Of a stretch of DNA of 64,000 bases, positions 1 through 8,233 are shown in pieces. Positions within the stretch are counted from its first letter, which is position 1. Each line of letters opens with the position of its first letter. The translations under genes were made by a program, and so were the position numbers. The DNA comes from Jeotgalicoccus meleagridis (lineage in GTDB: Bacteria; Bacillota; Bacilli; Staphylococcales; Salinicoccaceae), in contig NZ_CAJEWD010000007.1 of assembly GCF_903994045.1 (NCBI RefSeq), positions 1-64,000 on the forward strand, given 5' to 3'. The notes beneath the pieces were generated by a model. The model saw only the letters and a list, made by a program, of their open reading frames with translations. It was not told the origin of the DNA and did no database searches.

Positions 1-1
1 C

Positions 2-385
2 GATGCAGATGCAGACGCCGATGCCGATGCAGATGCAGACGCCGATGCAGACGCCGATGCAGATGCCGACGCCGACGCTGATGCCGATGCTGATGCGGAC
101 GCTGATGCCGACGCTGACGCCGATGCTGATGCCGACGCCGACGCGGACGCCGATGCAGACGCCGATGCGGATGCAGACGCTGATGCAGATGCCGACGCCG
201 ATGCCGATGCAGATGCAGACGCCGATGCTGATGCAGACGCTGATGCCGATGCTGATGCAGACGCCGACGCTGATGCAGACGCTGATGCCGATGCTGATGC
301 TGACGCCGACGCTGATGCCGATGCTGATGCCGATGCTGATGCCGACGCCGATGCTGATGCTGATGCTGATGCGGACGCTGATGCC
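2..385 (+). repeat. GAYGCN hexanucleotide tandem repeat encoding (Asp-Ala)64
   Basis: Sixty-four copies of a six-base unit GA(T/C)GC(N) run without interruption. Third positions vary (T/C after GA; A/C/G/T after GC) while the Asp-Ala translation never changes. This suggests selection on the protein rather than recent slippage alone. The tract is much richer in GC than the flanking DNA. Confidence 0.93.
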
Positions 386-535
386 GATAGTGAAATATCT
401 AATGATTCTGATGATCGTGAAGATAGCTTACCATTAACAGGTATTGCTGCTGCACCTGTCGGAATTGTAGCTACAATGCTATTAGTAGCAGGGTCAGTAT
501 TGACATTCTTCAGAAGAAAAAATAAAAATAAATAA
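2..535 (+). CDS. LPXTG-anchored surface protein, C-terminal part (5' end outside window)
   Basis: The frame beginning at base 2 is open from the window edge to TAA at 533-535. It has no start codon here, so the gene begins upstream. It encodes 64 consecutive Asp-Ala dipeptides (2-385), a short acidic spacer, the sortase motif LPLTG (428-442), a hydrophobic segment rich in Ala/Val/Leu and a positive tail RRKNKNK. That is the classic cell-wall sorting signal: sortase A cuts between Thr and Gly and links the protein to peptidoglycan. The Asp-Ala tract occupies the place of the Ser-Asp stalk in Sdr/Clf proteins, so a wall-spanning stalk is the likely role. The ligand-binding part is not visible, so the function (adhesin or other) is unknown. 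Confidence 0.9.
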   Translation, partial: DADADADADADADADADADADADADADADADADADADADADADADADADADADADADADADADADADADADADADADADADADADADADADADADADADADADADADADADADADADADADADADADADSEISNDSDDREDSLPLTGIAAAPVGIVATMLLVAGSVLTFFRRKNKNK

Positions 536-543
536 ATAAAATT

Positions 544-565
544 AAAGGGGCTGGGACATAAGTCC
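544..565 (+). repeat. Left terminal inverted repeat of the IS
   Basis: The core GGGGCTGGGACA at 547-558 is repeated in inverted form at the right end. Two mismatches occur over 22 bases. Confidence 0.7.
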
Positions 566-577
566 AGTTCCTAAATC

Positions 578-663
578 AAAAAGCGCACTTGCTTTTCTGG
601 GGCGTCGCGTGAGCCTGTAGTCTCACGCAGACGCTACTCCCCAAGAAGTCAAGTGCGCTTTTT
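578..663. repeat. Long imperfect hairpin inside the IS left end
   Basis: AAAAAGCGCACTTG (578-591) pairs perfectly with its complement at 650-663. Inner arms GGGG/CCCC and GCGTGAG/CTCACGC extend the foldback. Because it lies between the left end and the transposase start, it could protect the transposase from outside transcription or act as a terminator for the LPXTG gene. Both roles are inference. Confidence 0.7.
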
Positions 664-2056
664 TTATATGAAAATATACGATATCGCTACAAAAAAATAA
701 GACCCTCAGATACAATGTAGTTACGACACAAACAATGAAAAGAGGAATCTTATGTATAAACATTATAACATGAACCAGATTACACTACCACTGGAAACAG
801 AAGTCCTCATTCCAGATAACGATATATCAAAGGCAGTACATACACTGGTCGAGAGTATGCCAGAAGCGATATTTGAAGGCTTCAGACAATCTCAAGGCGC
901 ATCATCTAATCACCCTAAAATGATGCTGAAAATCTTACTCTGTGCTTACAGCCAATCGACTTTTTCTGGTCGTAAAATCGAAGCCTTACTTCATGATAGT
1001 ATTCGAATGCGATGGCTAGCTCAAGAGCAGACGCCATCGTACCGAACCATTAATCGATTTCGTGTGCACCCCAAGATGGCGGCACTGCTTCAATCTGCCT
1101 TCATTCAATTTAGAACCCAGCTGGAGTCCAATGGTTTGATTGACTCAGATGCGATATTTATAGATGGCACTAAAATTGAAGCGAGTGCCAACAAGTGTAC
1201 TTTTGTCTTTAGAAAAAATATCGACCGGCATGAATCGGCTCTGCTGGAAAAATCCAAAGCAAAATATGAAGCACTCGTCGAATCCGAAGTGATTCCGGAA
1301 ATGATTCGGGAATCAGATGAACCCTTGACGGCATCAGAATTAGCACACATTCACACGCAATTAGAGGATATTGACACTGAACTCACTGAACAGATTAACG
1401 GGACTGAAGATATGCCCACTCGAAAAGCCACTCGCTCGGTGCGCTAAGAGATTCGTCAATCTAAGAAAGCCATGAAAGATTACTTGGACCGACGCCTCCA
1501 TTATCAAACCCAACGCGCACTGATGAGAGAACGGAATAGCTATTCTAAAACAGATCCGGATGCGACCTTCATGCGGATGAAGGATGATCACATGCAGAAT
1601 GGTCAGCTGAAAGCCGGATATAATCTACAAATTGCCACGAACCATCATTATGTCTTAGGTTATGATGTCTTTTGGAATCCAACGGATACACGGACACTGG
1701 ATCCGTTTCTCTATACAATGCAGCACACGTTCCAACACTTACCAGAATATATTGTCGCAGATGCTGGATATGGCAGTGAATCCAATTATGAGTGTGTCAT
1801 CGATAAATATGAACCTGGCGTATTTTAAAGCTCAGGTGAAGCAGACGCTTTCAAGTCCAGACGGCCGTCATCGATATGCGCAACGCAAAATTGATGTCGA
1901 AACCACTTTTGGAAACTTGAAGGCGAATTTGGGTTTCACTCGGATGTCGGTTCGCGGGCATCAGTCGGTGCGAAACGAACTTGGCATTGCCTTAATGGCA
2001 GTGAACTTGAGAAAACTGGCCCGACACTCTGTCGGTATTTTGCTCAAATTAACAAA

Positions 2057-2098
2057 AACTGGGTTTGGAATCTTAAAATCAAGATTCCAAACCCAGTT
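2057..2098. repeat. Perfect 18-bp hairpin near the IS right end
   Basis: The arms 2057-2074 and 2081-2098 are exact complements around a 6-base loop. They lie within the last transposase codons. The hairpin resembles a terminator stem but no T-run follows directly. Confidence 0.7.
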
Positions 2099-2112
2099 CT
2101 ATTATTTCTTTA

Positions 2113-2134
2113 GGGCTTTTGTCCCAGCCCCTTT
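2113..2134 (-). repeat. Right terminal inverted repeat of the IS
   Basis: This is the inverted copy of 544-565, containing TGTCCCAGCCCC at 2120-2131. Confidence 0.7.
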
Positions 2135-2149
2135 TTTTAAATATGATAT

Positions 2150-2512
2150 TTATAGAAATACGCTCCCTATAATTAAGCCAAGTGCAGTTGATGCTAATGA
2201 AAAAAACATACTTGATAAAGAGTATTTAAAAAACTCTTTAGTTTTCTTCTCCTTTAACAAATTAAATTGGTCTAAGGCAAACTGTGAATAGGTCGTAAAT
2301 CCACCTAAAAAGCCTGTGGTGATAACGAAATAATACTGTGAGTTTGCAAGGAGTACCATAGCTGATACCCCCATAAGAAATGAGCCAATTAAATTCACGA
2401 CCATCGTGCCATAAGGCACATCTATTTTCTTAAATATATCTAAATTAGAAATGTACACACGTAGTGCTGCGCCTAATCCTGCTGCGACCATCATAGTAAT
2501 TAAATTAAGCAT
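2150..2512 (-). CDS. crcB: Fluoride channel subunit CrcB/Fluc (second copy)
   Basis: A 120-residue, four-helix membrane protein of the CrcB/Fluc family, which exports fluoride passively and protects cells from fluoride. Family features are GLGAALRVY near the N-terminus, the VNLIGSF helix and GGFTTYSQF, the polar track that surrounds the central sodium ion. It overlaps the upstream crcB by 8 bases, so the two are co-translated. Paired genes of this kind usually encode an antiparallel heterodimer. It follows the proline dehydrogenase gene in the same direction. The IS right end lies only about 15 bases beyond its stop. Confidence 0.9.
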   Translation of the reverse strand: MLNLITMMVAAGLGAALRVYISNLDIFKKIDVPYGTMVVNLIGSFLMGVSAMVLLANSQYYFVITTGFLGGFTTYSQFALDQFNLLKEKKTKEFFKYSLSSMFFSLASTALGLIIGSVFL

Positions 2513-2870
2513 TTAATTTCTTACCTCCTAGCGTAAAGCCTAGGAAGACTGAAATTAAACCTAAGAAAAGATTAATTGCGAGATAGATGATAAACACCAG
2601 GATATCACCGTAGGATAATAGTAAATACATTTCATAAGATAAAAGAGAAAAAGTTGTAAAACTTCCTAAAAAGCCTTTGATCCAAAACCCATATTTTCCT
2701 GGTGCTAATTCTTTGGCGACTAAAAATCCAATGAGTAAAGCACCTGCAACATTTACAAGTAGTGTTCCTGTAAAAAATGGAACTGCTAGAGACATAGTCC
2801 CGAGTGAAATTAGAAAGCGTAGGAGTGCACCGAGCATAGCTCCTACGCCTATTAGTAAGTAATTATTCAT
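2505..2870 (-). CDS. crcB: Fluoride channel subunit CrcB/Fluc (first copy)
   Basis: A 121-residue, four-helix CrcB/Fluc protein with GAMLGALLRF, NVAGALLIG and GSFTTFS, the same positions as in the downstream partner. The two sequences differ enough to be distinct subunits rather than a recent duplication. The start lies 19 bases after the putA stop, so transcription together with putA is likely. I see no fluoride-riboswitch-like element in that short gap. Expected role: fluoride efflux across the cytoplasmic membrane. Confidence 0.9.
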   Translation of the reverse strand: MNNYLLIGVGAMLGALLRFLISLGTMSLAVPFFTGTLLVNVAGALLIGFLVAKELAPGKYGFWIKGFLGSFTTFSLLSYEMYLLLSYGDILVFIIYLAINLFLGLISVFLGFTLGGKKLNA

Positions 2871-2889
2871 AAAAATCCTAACTGTCTAT

Positions 2890-3876
2890 TTATTTCTTTA
2901 ATAATTTTAAGATTCCATAAAGCGCGGCTGCACCCGCAAGTACTGATGCACCAATTTTAACATTTTTATTAGTAGTCACTGATTTAACTACTAAATTTAA
3001 GTTTTGTGGTCTTTCTGCAAGACGTCTCATAAAGTAAGCATACCAATCAGTCCCAAATGGTACATAGACACACATATTATATCCGCGTTCAACTAATTCT
3101 TCTTGGTAATCTTTACGGAAACCATAAAGCATCTGGAATTCGTACTGATCAGTTGATATATTTTCGCTTTCAGCAAAACGAATCGTCTTTTCAATAATAT
3201 TATGGTCATGAGTTGCAATAGAAGTAAAACCATTACCTTCTAATAGGTGACTCTTAATAATTTCAAAGAATGATTGATCAATATCAGCCTTGTTTTGGTA
3301 GGCTAAAGTACTTGGTTCTTTGTAAGCCCCTTTTACTAGTCTGACTTGTAAGTCTTTATACTTGCGAACATCTTTTTTAGCGTCATAGTAATACGCTTGA
3401 ATGACTGTTCCTACATTATCAAACTCTTGAAGTAATCTGTCTAAAATAACAAGGGTTGGTGCTTTTGATACGAAATTTTCCATGTCTAAATTGACGAACA
3501 TGTTTGTTTTCTTAGCAACTGTTAGTATTTCTTTTATGTTGTTATAGCAGAATTCTTCATCTATATGCAGGCCGATTTGACTTAATTTAACTGAAGGATA
3601 AGCAGTTAATCCTTCTTCCTGCACTCTTTCAATCATTTTAAGAATATTATTTTTTTCTTTTGTAGCTTCATTTTTGTCGGAAATGAATTCCCCTAAGTTA
3701 TCAAATGTAACACTCATTCCTTGGTCATTGATGCTAGAGATACACTCTAAAGTGTCTTCAATTCCCGTACCACCAACAACTTTTTTAGCTCCAAAACGTA
3801 ACCCCATCTGTTTTGATGCATCGTTGAGTGTCTTATTTTCTGATAAACCAATAAATACGTCTCTTACTACTCCCAT
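2890..3876 (-). CDS. putA: Proline dehydrogenase (monofunctional)
   Basis: A 328-residue FAD enzyme of the PutB/FadM type that oxidises proline to pyrroline-5-carboxylate. Recognisable motifs are VRLVKGAYKEP in the barrel and the C-terminal signature FGTDWYAYFMRRLAERPQN. A short hydrophobic C-terminal helix (ASVLAGAAALYGILKLL) may hold it at the membrane. GGAGG lies about 6 bases before the ATG. The second enzyme of the pathway, pruA, is far away at 57620-59161. The two crcB genes follow closely. A cre-like sequence in its leader (3894-3907) fits catabolite control of proline use but is weak. Confidence 0.92.
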   Translation of the reverse strand: MGVVRDVFIGLSENKTLNDASKQMGLRFGAKKVVGGTGIEDTLECISSINDQGMSVTFDNLGEFISDKNEATKEKNNILKMIERVQEEGLTAYPSVKLSQIGLHIDEEFCYNNIKEILTVAKKTNMFVNLDMENFVSKAPTLVILDRLLQEFDNVGTVIQAYYYDAKKDVRKYKDLQVRLVKGAYKEPSTLAYQNKADIDQSFFEIIKSHLLEGNGFTSIATHDHNIIEKTIRFAESENISTDQYEFQMLYGFRKDYQEELVERGYNMCVYVPFGTDWYAYFMRRLAERPQNLNLVVKSVTTNKNVKIGASVLAGAAALYGILKLLKK

Positions 3877-3893
3877 TACTAATCCTCCTATGA

Positions 3894-3907
3894 ATAAAGC
3901 GTTTTCT
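3894..3907 (-). promoter_or_regulatory. Weak cre-like site in the putA leader
   Basis: On the minus strand the sequence AGAAAACGCTTTAT matches 11 of 14 positions of the cre consensus TGWAANCGNTNWCA. It lies just upstream of the putA ribosome binding site, where bound CcpA could block transcription. The match is imperfect. Confidence 0.3.
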
Positions 3908-3970
3908 TTTTATTGCCTAGGACTATTATATATCCTTTTATCTTTAATGTGGTGTAAAATATTAAAATTT

Positions 3971-4474
3971 TTAATTTTTATAGTTCGCTATATGACCAAC
4001 ATAAGTATCATTAATGCGTTTCATTTCTTCGAGATCCTCTTCTGTGAGTTCACGTACAACTTTTGCCGGTCTACCAAAAGCCATCGTATTCGGAGGAATG
4101 ACAGTTCCACCTGTTACCAGTGAACCCGCACCAATAAAGGCATTTTCTCCAATTACGGCTTCATCGAGTACAGTAGAATCCATTCCTATTAAAGCACCTT
4201 TTTTGATCGTACAACTATGAAGAGTGACCTTATGTCCGACTGTCACATTATCTTCAATAATTAAAGGAATATTTGGGGTTTCATGTAAGACAGATAAGTC
4301 TTGTATATTTGTTCTCTTACCAATTCTAACTGGAGCAATATCACCGCGCACAACAGCACCAAAAAGCACTGATGACTCGTCACCAATTTCGACATCACCA
4401 ATTACTGTCGCGTTAGGTGCGATAAAGGCTTGATCACTAATTTTAGGATTGTGATTCTTATAATCTAATATCAT
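3971..4474 (-). CDS. Gamma-carbonic anhydrase-like hexapeptide-repeat protein
   Basis: A 167-residue left-handed beta-helix protein of the YrdA/PaaY group. Hexapeptide turns run through the whole sequence (for example AFIAPNATVIGDVEIGDESS). Its histidine-containing segments VLHETPN, GHKVTLHSC and the following turn are where family members bind zinc. Relatives have carbonic anhydrase or thioesterase activity, and the substrate cannot be told from sequence. AAGGAA precedes the ATG. It stands alone, convergent with nothing and 94 bases from putA. Confidence 0.85.
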   Translation of the reverse strand: MILDYKNHNPKISDQAFIAPNATVIGDVEIGDESSVLFGAVVRGDIAPVRIGKRTNIQDLSVLHETPNIPLIIEDNVTVGHKVTLHSCTIKKGALIGMDSTVLDEAVIGENAFIGAGSLVTGGTVIPPNTMAFGRPAKVVRELTEEDLEEMKRINDTYVGHIANYKN

Positions 4475-4553
4475 TTTAAATTTCCTTTCTTTTCTAGAGT
4501 GTTATAATAAATTCATCATATCAAATTCTTTAAGTATTGTAAGGAGAAAGCTT

Positions 4554-5360
4554 ATGTGGAAGTGGGAAACTGAAAATGAACCTAAGGGTGTTGTCGTCAT
4601 TGTTCATGATCTTTTAGAACATCATGAGTATTATGATGAATTGATTGTTCAACTCCGTCGTGATGGCTATCATGTTGTTATTGGAGATTTACCAGGTCAC
4701 GGTCAAACAACACGTGTAAATAAGGGGCATATTAGTAGTTTTGAGCAATATACTGAACGTTTAAGAGAATGGCATAAATTAGCAGAGAGCTACGAGCTAC
4801 CTACTTTTGTGATGGGCCAAGGCTTAGGTGGGTTAATCGCCCTAGAGGCAGAGCGATTAGGAAAAATCCAACCTGATGGACTGATTGTTCTCAATCCTTT
4901 ACTGTCATTTAAACAATCATTTATGAATAGAAAAAATACGATTTTAACAAGTGTGAGGATGACGAGTGATGAGTCACGTTTTAATCCTGGCATTAAACAC
5001 TCATACTTTACAGCAGATAAACACTTCTTAAATCGCTATAAGACTGACGAATTACTTGTCGATAAAGTCTCATATCAATGGTATAAGACAGTGATCAATC
5101 AGATGAAGATCACTTCAGAGAATATGGAAGAAATTAATACAGTACCAATCTTATGTATTATGACAGATGATAATCAGATTATTAATCCATATCTATCTGC
5201 AAAATTCATTAAAAGAACGCTGTCATCTGACTTTCGTTTTATTATGCTTAATTCAAACGAACATAGCATATTCCAAAGGGAAGATATTGAATATCCTTAT
5301 TATATAATGAATCAATTTATTCATTCACAGTTGTATTCCATCGGTGTCGTTGTTGATTAA
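4554..5360 (+). CDS. Alpha/beta hydrolase-fold protein with missing nucleophile serine
   Basis: A 268-residue protein of the YtpA/monoacylglycerol-lipase type (serine aminopeptidase S33 fold). Fold landmarks are VVVIVHD, the DLPGHGQT strand-loop and GQGLGGLIA at the nucleophile elbow. The family has GHSMGG or GHSLGG there; here residue 90 is Gly (GGC at 4821-4823) in place of the catalytic Ser. The oxyanion HG is also HD. A possible acid (TDDNQI) and histidine (NEHSIF) remain. It is either a pseudoenzyme or has gained another role. GGAG precedes the ATG. Its stop codon directly abuts that of the convergent mnmM. Confidence 0.8.
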   Translation: MWKWETENEPKGVVVIVHDLLEHHEYYDELIVQLRRDGYHVVIGDLPGHGQTTRVNKGHISSFEQYTERLREWHKLAESYELPTFVMGQGLGGLIALEAERLGKIQPDGLIVLNPLLSFKQSFMNRKNTILTSVRMTSDESRFNPGIKHSYFTADKHFLNRYKTDELLVDKVSYQWYKTVINQMKITSENMEEINTVPILCIMTDDNQIINPYLSAKFIKRTLSSDFRFIMLNSNEHSIFQREDIEYPYYIMNQFIHSQLYSIGVVVD

Positions 5361-5906
5361 TCAGAGATTTTTTTCTATCAGTATTAAAAAAGGTGCATTA
5401 TTTTTCTGATTAATATATTGATACTGTAAGACAGTTGCTCTATCTTGTGGCCACGTGGCGAGCTCACTTAGTAAAGCATCACGTTCTGTTTGTCCTGATG
5501 GATGACCATGATAGATCACTATAGCAATGCGGCCATGTGGAGCAAGTAGCTTAAAGATCTCTTCTAAAGCAAGTTTAGTTGTAGGAAAGTTCGTAGTGAT
5601 TGCCTTATCTCCACCTGGTAGATAGCCTAGATTAAAAATAGCACCTTTAACAGGTGAAGTAACATATTGACTGACATGCTCATGGCCATCGTGAATATAA
5701 GTCACGTTATCGAGTGTGTACTTTTCTTGAGCATTTTCTAGAGCTTCCTTTTGGATGTCAAAGCTGTAGACATGTCCCTGATTGACGAGTTGACTCAAAA
5801 AAGCAGTATCATGTCCGTTGCCACAAGTCGCATCGATGACAGTATCTGTTGGCAGTGTAATATCTTCTAGGTAGGATTTAGCTGTAGTAATAATTTTTTG
5901 TAACAT
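5361..5906 (-). CDS. mnmM: tRNA mnm5s2U34 methyltransferase MnmM (YtqB)
   Basis: A 181-residue class I SAM-dependent methyltransferase. VIDATCGNGHDTAFLS forms the SAM-binding loop and FNLGYLPGGDK is the family's catalytic-region motif. YtqB of Bacillus and its staphylococcal relative methylate 5-aminomethyl-2-thiouridine at tRNA position 34. I chose the ATG at 5904-5906 because AAAGGA lies 8 bases before it; a longer frame to 5957 exists but has no good ribosome site. It sits close to leuS, as in staphylococci. Confidence 0.85.
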   Translation of the reverse strand: MLQKIITTAKSYLEDITLPTDTVIDATCGNGHDTAFLSQLVNQGHVYSFDIQKEALENAQEKYTLDNVTYIHDGHEHVSQYVTSPVKGAIFNLGYLPGGDKAITTNFPTTKLALEEIFKLLAPHGRIAIVIYHGHPSGQTERDALLSELATWPQDRATVLQYQYINQKNNAPFLILIEKNL

Positions 5907-5960
5907 CTTTATCATCCTTTCAAGTAAACTTATTTTATCACATGAAACGAGTGTCAATTT

Positions 5961-6707
5961 ATGATAGAAGTAAAAGACTTAAGTAAAAAATATGGAGAGA
6001 AACATGCCGTAAATTCAGTAGATTTCACTGTAAATGCTGGAGAAATGTTTGCCTATCTTGGGCCAAACGGTTCAGGTAAATCGACTACAATTAAAATGTT
6101 AACAGGACTTTTAGAACCAAGCTCAGGTCAGATAAAAATTTTTGATCAAACTTATAGTTTAGATGATATTGCGCTCAAAAAGCGTATGAGTTTTGTTGGC
6201 GATACCCCAGATGTTATGGGTAAGCTGACAGGTTCAGACTATTTAAATTTTATAGCTAGCATATATGAAATGGAAGAAAATCGGTATAAGGAAAAACGGC
6301 AAGAACTCACAGAGATGTTTAATCTAGAAGATGCTTTAAATCAATTAGTTGAGGAATACTCACACGGTATGAGACAAAAATTAGTACTAACCGCGGCTCT
6401 AATGCACGAACCAGAACTCTTATTTTTAGATGAGCCAACTGTTGGACTTGATCCTAAGAGTAACCGTCTCTTAAAGGATTATTTAAAAGCACATGTCAAC
6501 AAAGGGAATACGGTGTTTTTAACCACACATACTTTGAGTTTAGCAGAAGAAATTGCAGATAGAATTTGCATTATTTATCAAGGAGAAATTAAAGCGCTTG
6601 GCACTTTAGAAGAATTGAGAAGCGGTAGTGCACATTCTTTAGAAGAGATATTCCTTGAACTGACTGATGGAGAAGACGTTTATGAACAAACAACTCTTGA
6701 AAATTGA
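5961..6707 (+). CDS. ABC transporter ATP-binding protein
   Basis: A 248-residue ATPase of the drug/antibiotic-exporter type (ABC-2 associated). Walker A is GPNGSGKST at residues 34-42, a degenerate signature is SHGMRQ, and Walker B is LLFLDEPTVGLDP followed by the H-loop TTHT. It overlaps the next gene, which encodes the matching permease, by 26 bases. The start at 5961 falls within 60 bases of the divergent mnmM start. It resembles EcsA-like or multidrug exporters, but the substrate is unknown. Confidence 0.88.
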   Translation: MIEVKDLSKKYGEKHAVNSVDFTVNAGEMFAYLGPNGSGKSTTIKMLTGLLEPSSGQIKIFDQTYSLDDIALKKRMSFVGDTPDVMGKLTGSDYLNFIASIYEMEENRYKEKRQELTEMFNLEDALNQLVEEYSHGMRQKLVLTAALMHEPELLFLDEPTVGLDPKSNRLLKDYLKAHVNKGNTVFLTTHTLSLAEEIADRICIIYQGEIKALGTLEELRSGSAHSLEEIFLELTDGEDVYEQTTLEN

Positions 6708-8229
6708 ATTTAAATCAACAGTCAATTACTTTAAATCACTAGAGACCGCCAAGATTATTGTCTATGTATTCTTGGCTTTTATTATTGCCATGTGGTTGTT
6801 ACCAATATTATGGATGGTGTCTTCATCATTCTTTATTCAGGCAGATAACATATTAATCGCTAAAGCCTTGTTTATCATTACCATCGGCTTAATTATTGTT
6901 CATGCACTTTTCTTAGTAAATGGTCTGATAAAGGACTTGTTTATGGACAGTAGTATTAAGAGTATGTTGCTCTTACCGCTTAAACCAAGAAGTTTATTTT
7001 TCGTAAAAATATTTAAGCAGTATATTTTAAAAGTATTTCCTATTAGTGTCTTACTAAGCATTATTATTGGCTTCCCGTTATATATTTCTAGTGGTTCTGT
7101 CATTATTCTTATCACTAACGTCTTGTACTTTTTCACCTTAGGTATCATCAGCTTAAGTTTGTCATATTGCTTAGTATTTCTAGTCACAAAAATAACTTCA
7201 GCAAAAAAAGTAGGGGAGATACTGACTTTTTTAGGTGCGTTTTTAAGTATCACACCTTATTTATTTATTTTTATGGGTGGACAAAATCTCAGACCAATTA
7301 TAGATGCATTACCTGACTTTAGTTTTCTTTATGAGAATGTCCTATACGGTGGCTTTAGTATAAAAATGCTGGCAGCTATAGTTGTATGTCTACTTATATT
7401 ATACTTTTTAAGTCACATAGTGATTACTGCAGTAACAAATATTTTTACAAGTAGTCAGCTTGAATCCACAGTAGTTAAAAGCCGTGGCAAAGAAAAAGTA
7501 CAAGTGTTTTCAAGAACTCGGTCATTAATACAAAAAGATTTACAATTAACAGTGAGAGATTTCAAAGAGTGGTCTATAGTTTTACCACATTATTTGTTTC
7601 CATTTCTGTTTTTATTCCTCATCTCTTCAAATCCAGCAATGTTTGGTGGAAGTAGCAATCCTGATCAAATGATTTTGGCCATTTCTTTGGCAGGATCGGT
7701 CATGATATCTTTATTTGTTTCAGCGATGAACACTGCAAGAGATGCTAGAGATTATCAGTTTTATAAAGTCTTACCAATTGATGGTAAAATAATTATAAGA
7801 GCAAAATACCTGTTTAATTCTTTAACTATCTTACCTGTCTATTTAGTGATTAATATACTGATGTACCTTTTTATTCAAGCATCTTTATCATCTTTAATAT
7901 ACGCTGTTATCATCTCAATTTTGGTTGTCTTAACAACTGTTCCTATTGGTATGTTTATCGGCACAATTAATCCAGTTGTGTCTAAAAAGAATCCAAGTAA
8001 TCGACTTGATATTGCAGGAAACGTCATGATTACAATGACAGTGTTTATCATAATTTTTGCAGTAGGTAGGGTGTCATCTTTCTTCTTTATCGGTAATGAT
8101 ATTAATCACCAAGTCATTTTACTCACAATAGGTGTTTTATTTATAACAAGTGCAATATCTGCGTACATAATCTTAAATCGTATAGCAAAAAGATACGACC
8201 AAGGTTATCACATCACTTATAAGGACTGA
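6682..8229 (+). CDS. ABC transporter permease (exporter type)
   Basis: A 515-residue integral membrane protein with about twelve hydrophobic segments in two halves (residues about 25-260 and 300-505), separated by a charged loop. It has no recognisable catalytic motif. Start choice: GGAGAA at 6669-6674 lies 7 bases before the ATG at 6682, better than the ATG at 6667. Overlap with the ATPase gene indicates translational coupling and one complex. The family looks like the putative ABC exporters of Firmicutes; the cargo cannot be inferred. Confidence 0.85.
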   Translation: MNKQLLKIEFKSTVNYFKSLETAKIIVYVFLAFIIAMWLLPILWMVSSSFFIQADNILIAKALFIITIGLIIVHALFLVNGLIKDLFMDSSIKSMLLLPLKPRSLFFVKIFKQYILKVFPISVLLSIIIGFPLYISSGSVIILITNVLYFFTLGIISLSLSYCLVFLVTKITSAKKVGEILTFLGAFLSITPYLFIFMGGQNLRPIIDALPDFSFLYENVLYGGFSIKMLAAIVVCLLILYFLSHIVITAVTNIFTSSQLESTVVKSRGKEKVQVFSRTRSLIQKDLQLTVRDFKEWSIVLPHYLFPFLFLFLISSNPAMFGGSSNPDQMILAISLAGSVMISLFVSAMNTARDARDYQFYKVLPIDGKIIIRAKYLFNSLTILPVYLVINILMYLFIQASLSSLIYAVIISILVVLTTVPIGMFIGTINPVVSKKNPSNRLDIAGNVMITMTVFIIIFAVGRVSSFFFIGNDINHQVILLTIGVLFITSAISAYIILNRIAKRYDQGYHITYKD

Positions 8230-8233
8230 TATA

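Larger units (their letters stand above)
544..2134 (+). mobile_element. Degenerate IS1182-family insertion sequence
   Basis: The element is bounded by 22-base inverted repeats at 544-565 and 2113-2134 that match at 20 of 22 positions. It contains one transposase gene of the IS1182/IS1272 type, which carries an in-frame stop and a second break. It starts 9 bases after the stop of the LPXTG gene and ends about 15 bases before the crcB stop. No clear target duplication is visible. The exact ends could differ by a few bases because both flanks are runs of A/T. It is probably unable to transpose by itself. Confidence 0.75.
752..2134 (+). pseudogene. IS1182-family transposase, broken
   Basis: The ATG at 752 follows AGAGGA. 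The first 231 codons give an IS1182/IS1272-type N-terminus, ending at TAA 1445-1447. The same frame then resumes (1448-1828) with typical transposase sequence, so this is one nonsense change. After 1828 homology continues in another frame, from about 1828 onward, with the family's C-terminal stretch around ETTFGNLKANLGFTRMS. The sequence before this junction reads YECVIDKYE and the sequence after reads YFKAQVKQ. Full-length relatives, as I recall them, carry a long stretch between these points, so an internal deletion with frameshift is likely. The last frame stays open past the IS end to 2291, which has no biological meaning. Not functional as a whole. Confidence 0.85.

Noticed and set aside
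2-385. CRISPR-like repetition
   Set aside because: The unit is 6 bases, without spacers, and codes for a dipeptide repeat.
3-437. An open frame starting MQMQTPM over the first 437 bases
   Set aside because: It is a shadow of the Asp-Ala repeat in the next frame. The true frame (from base 2) carries the LPXTG signal.
2871-2889. Possible fluoride riboswitch before crcB
   Set aside because: The gap is only 19 bases, too short for a riboswitch; nothing matching was seen further up either.
7520-7560. Break between two halves of the ABC permease suggesting two fused genes
   Set aside because: The frame is continuous and two-part exporters of this length are normal.
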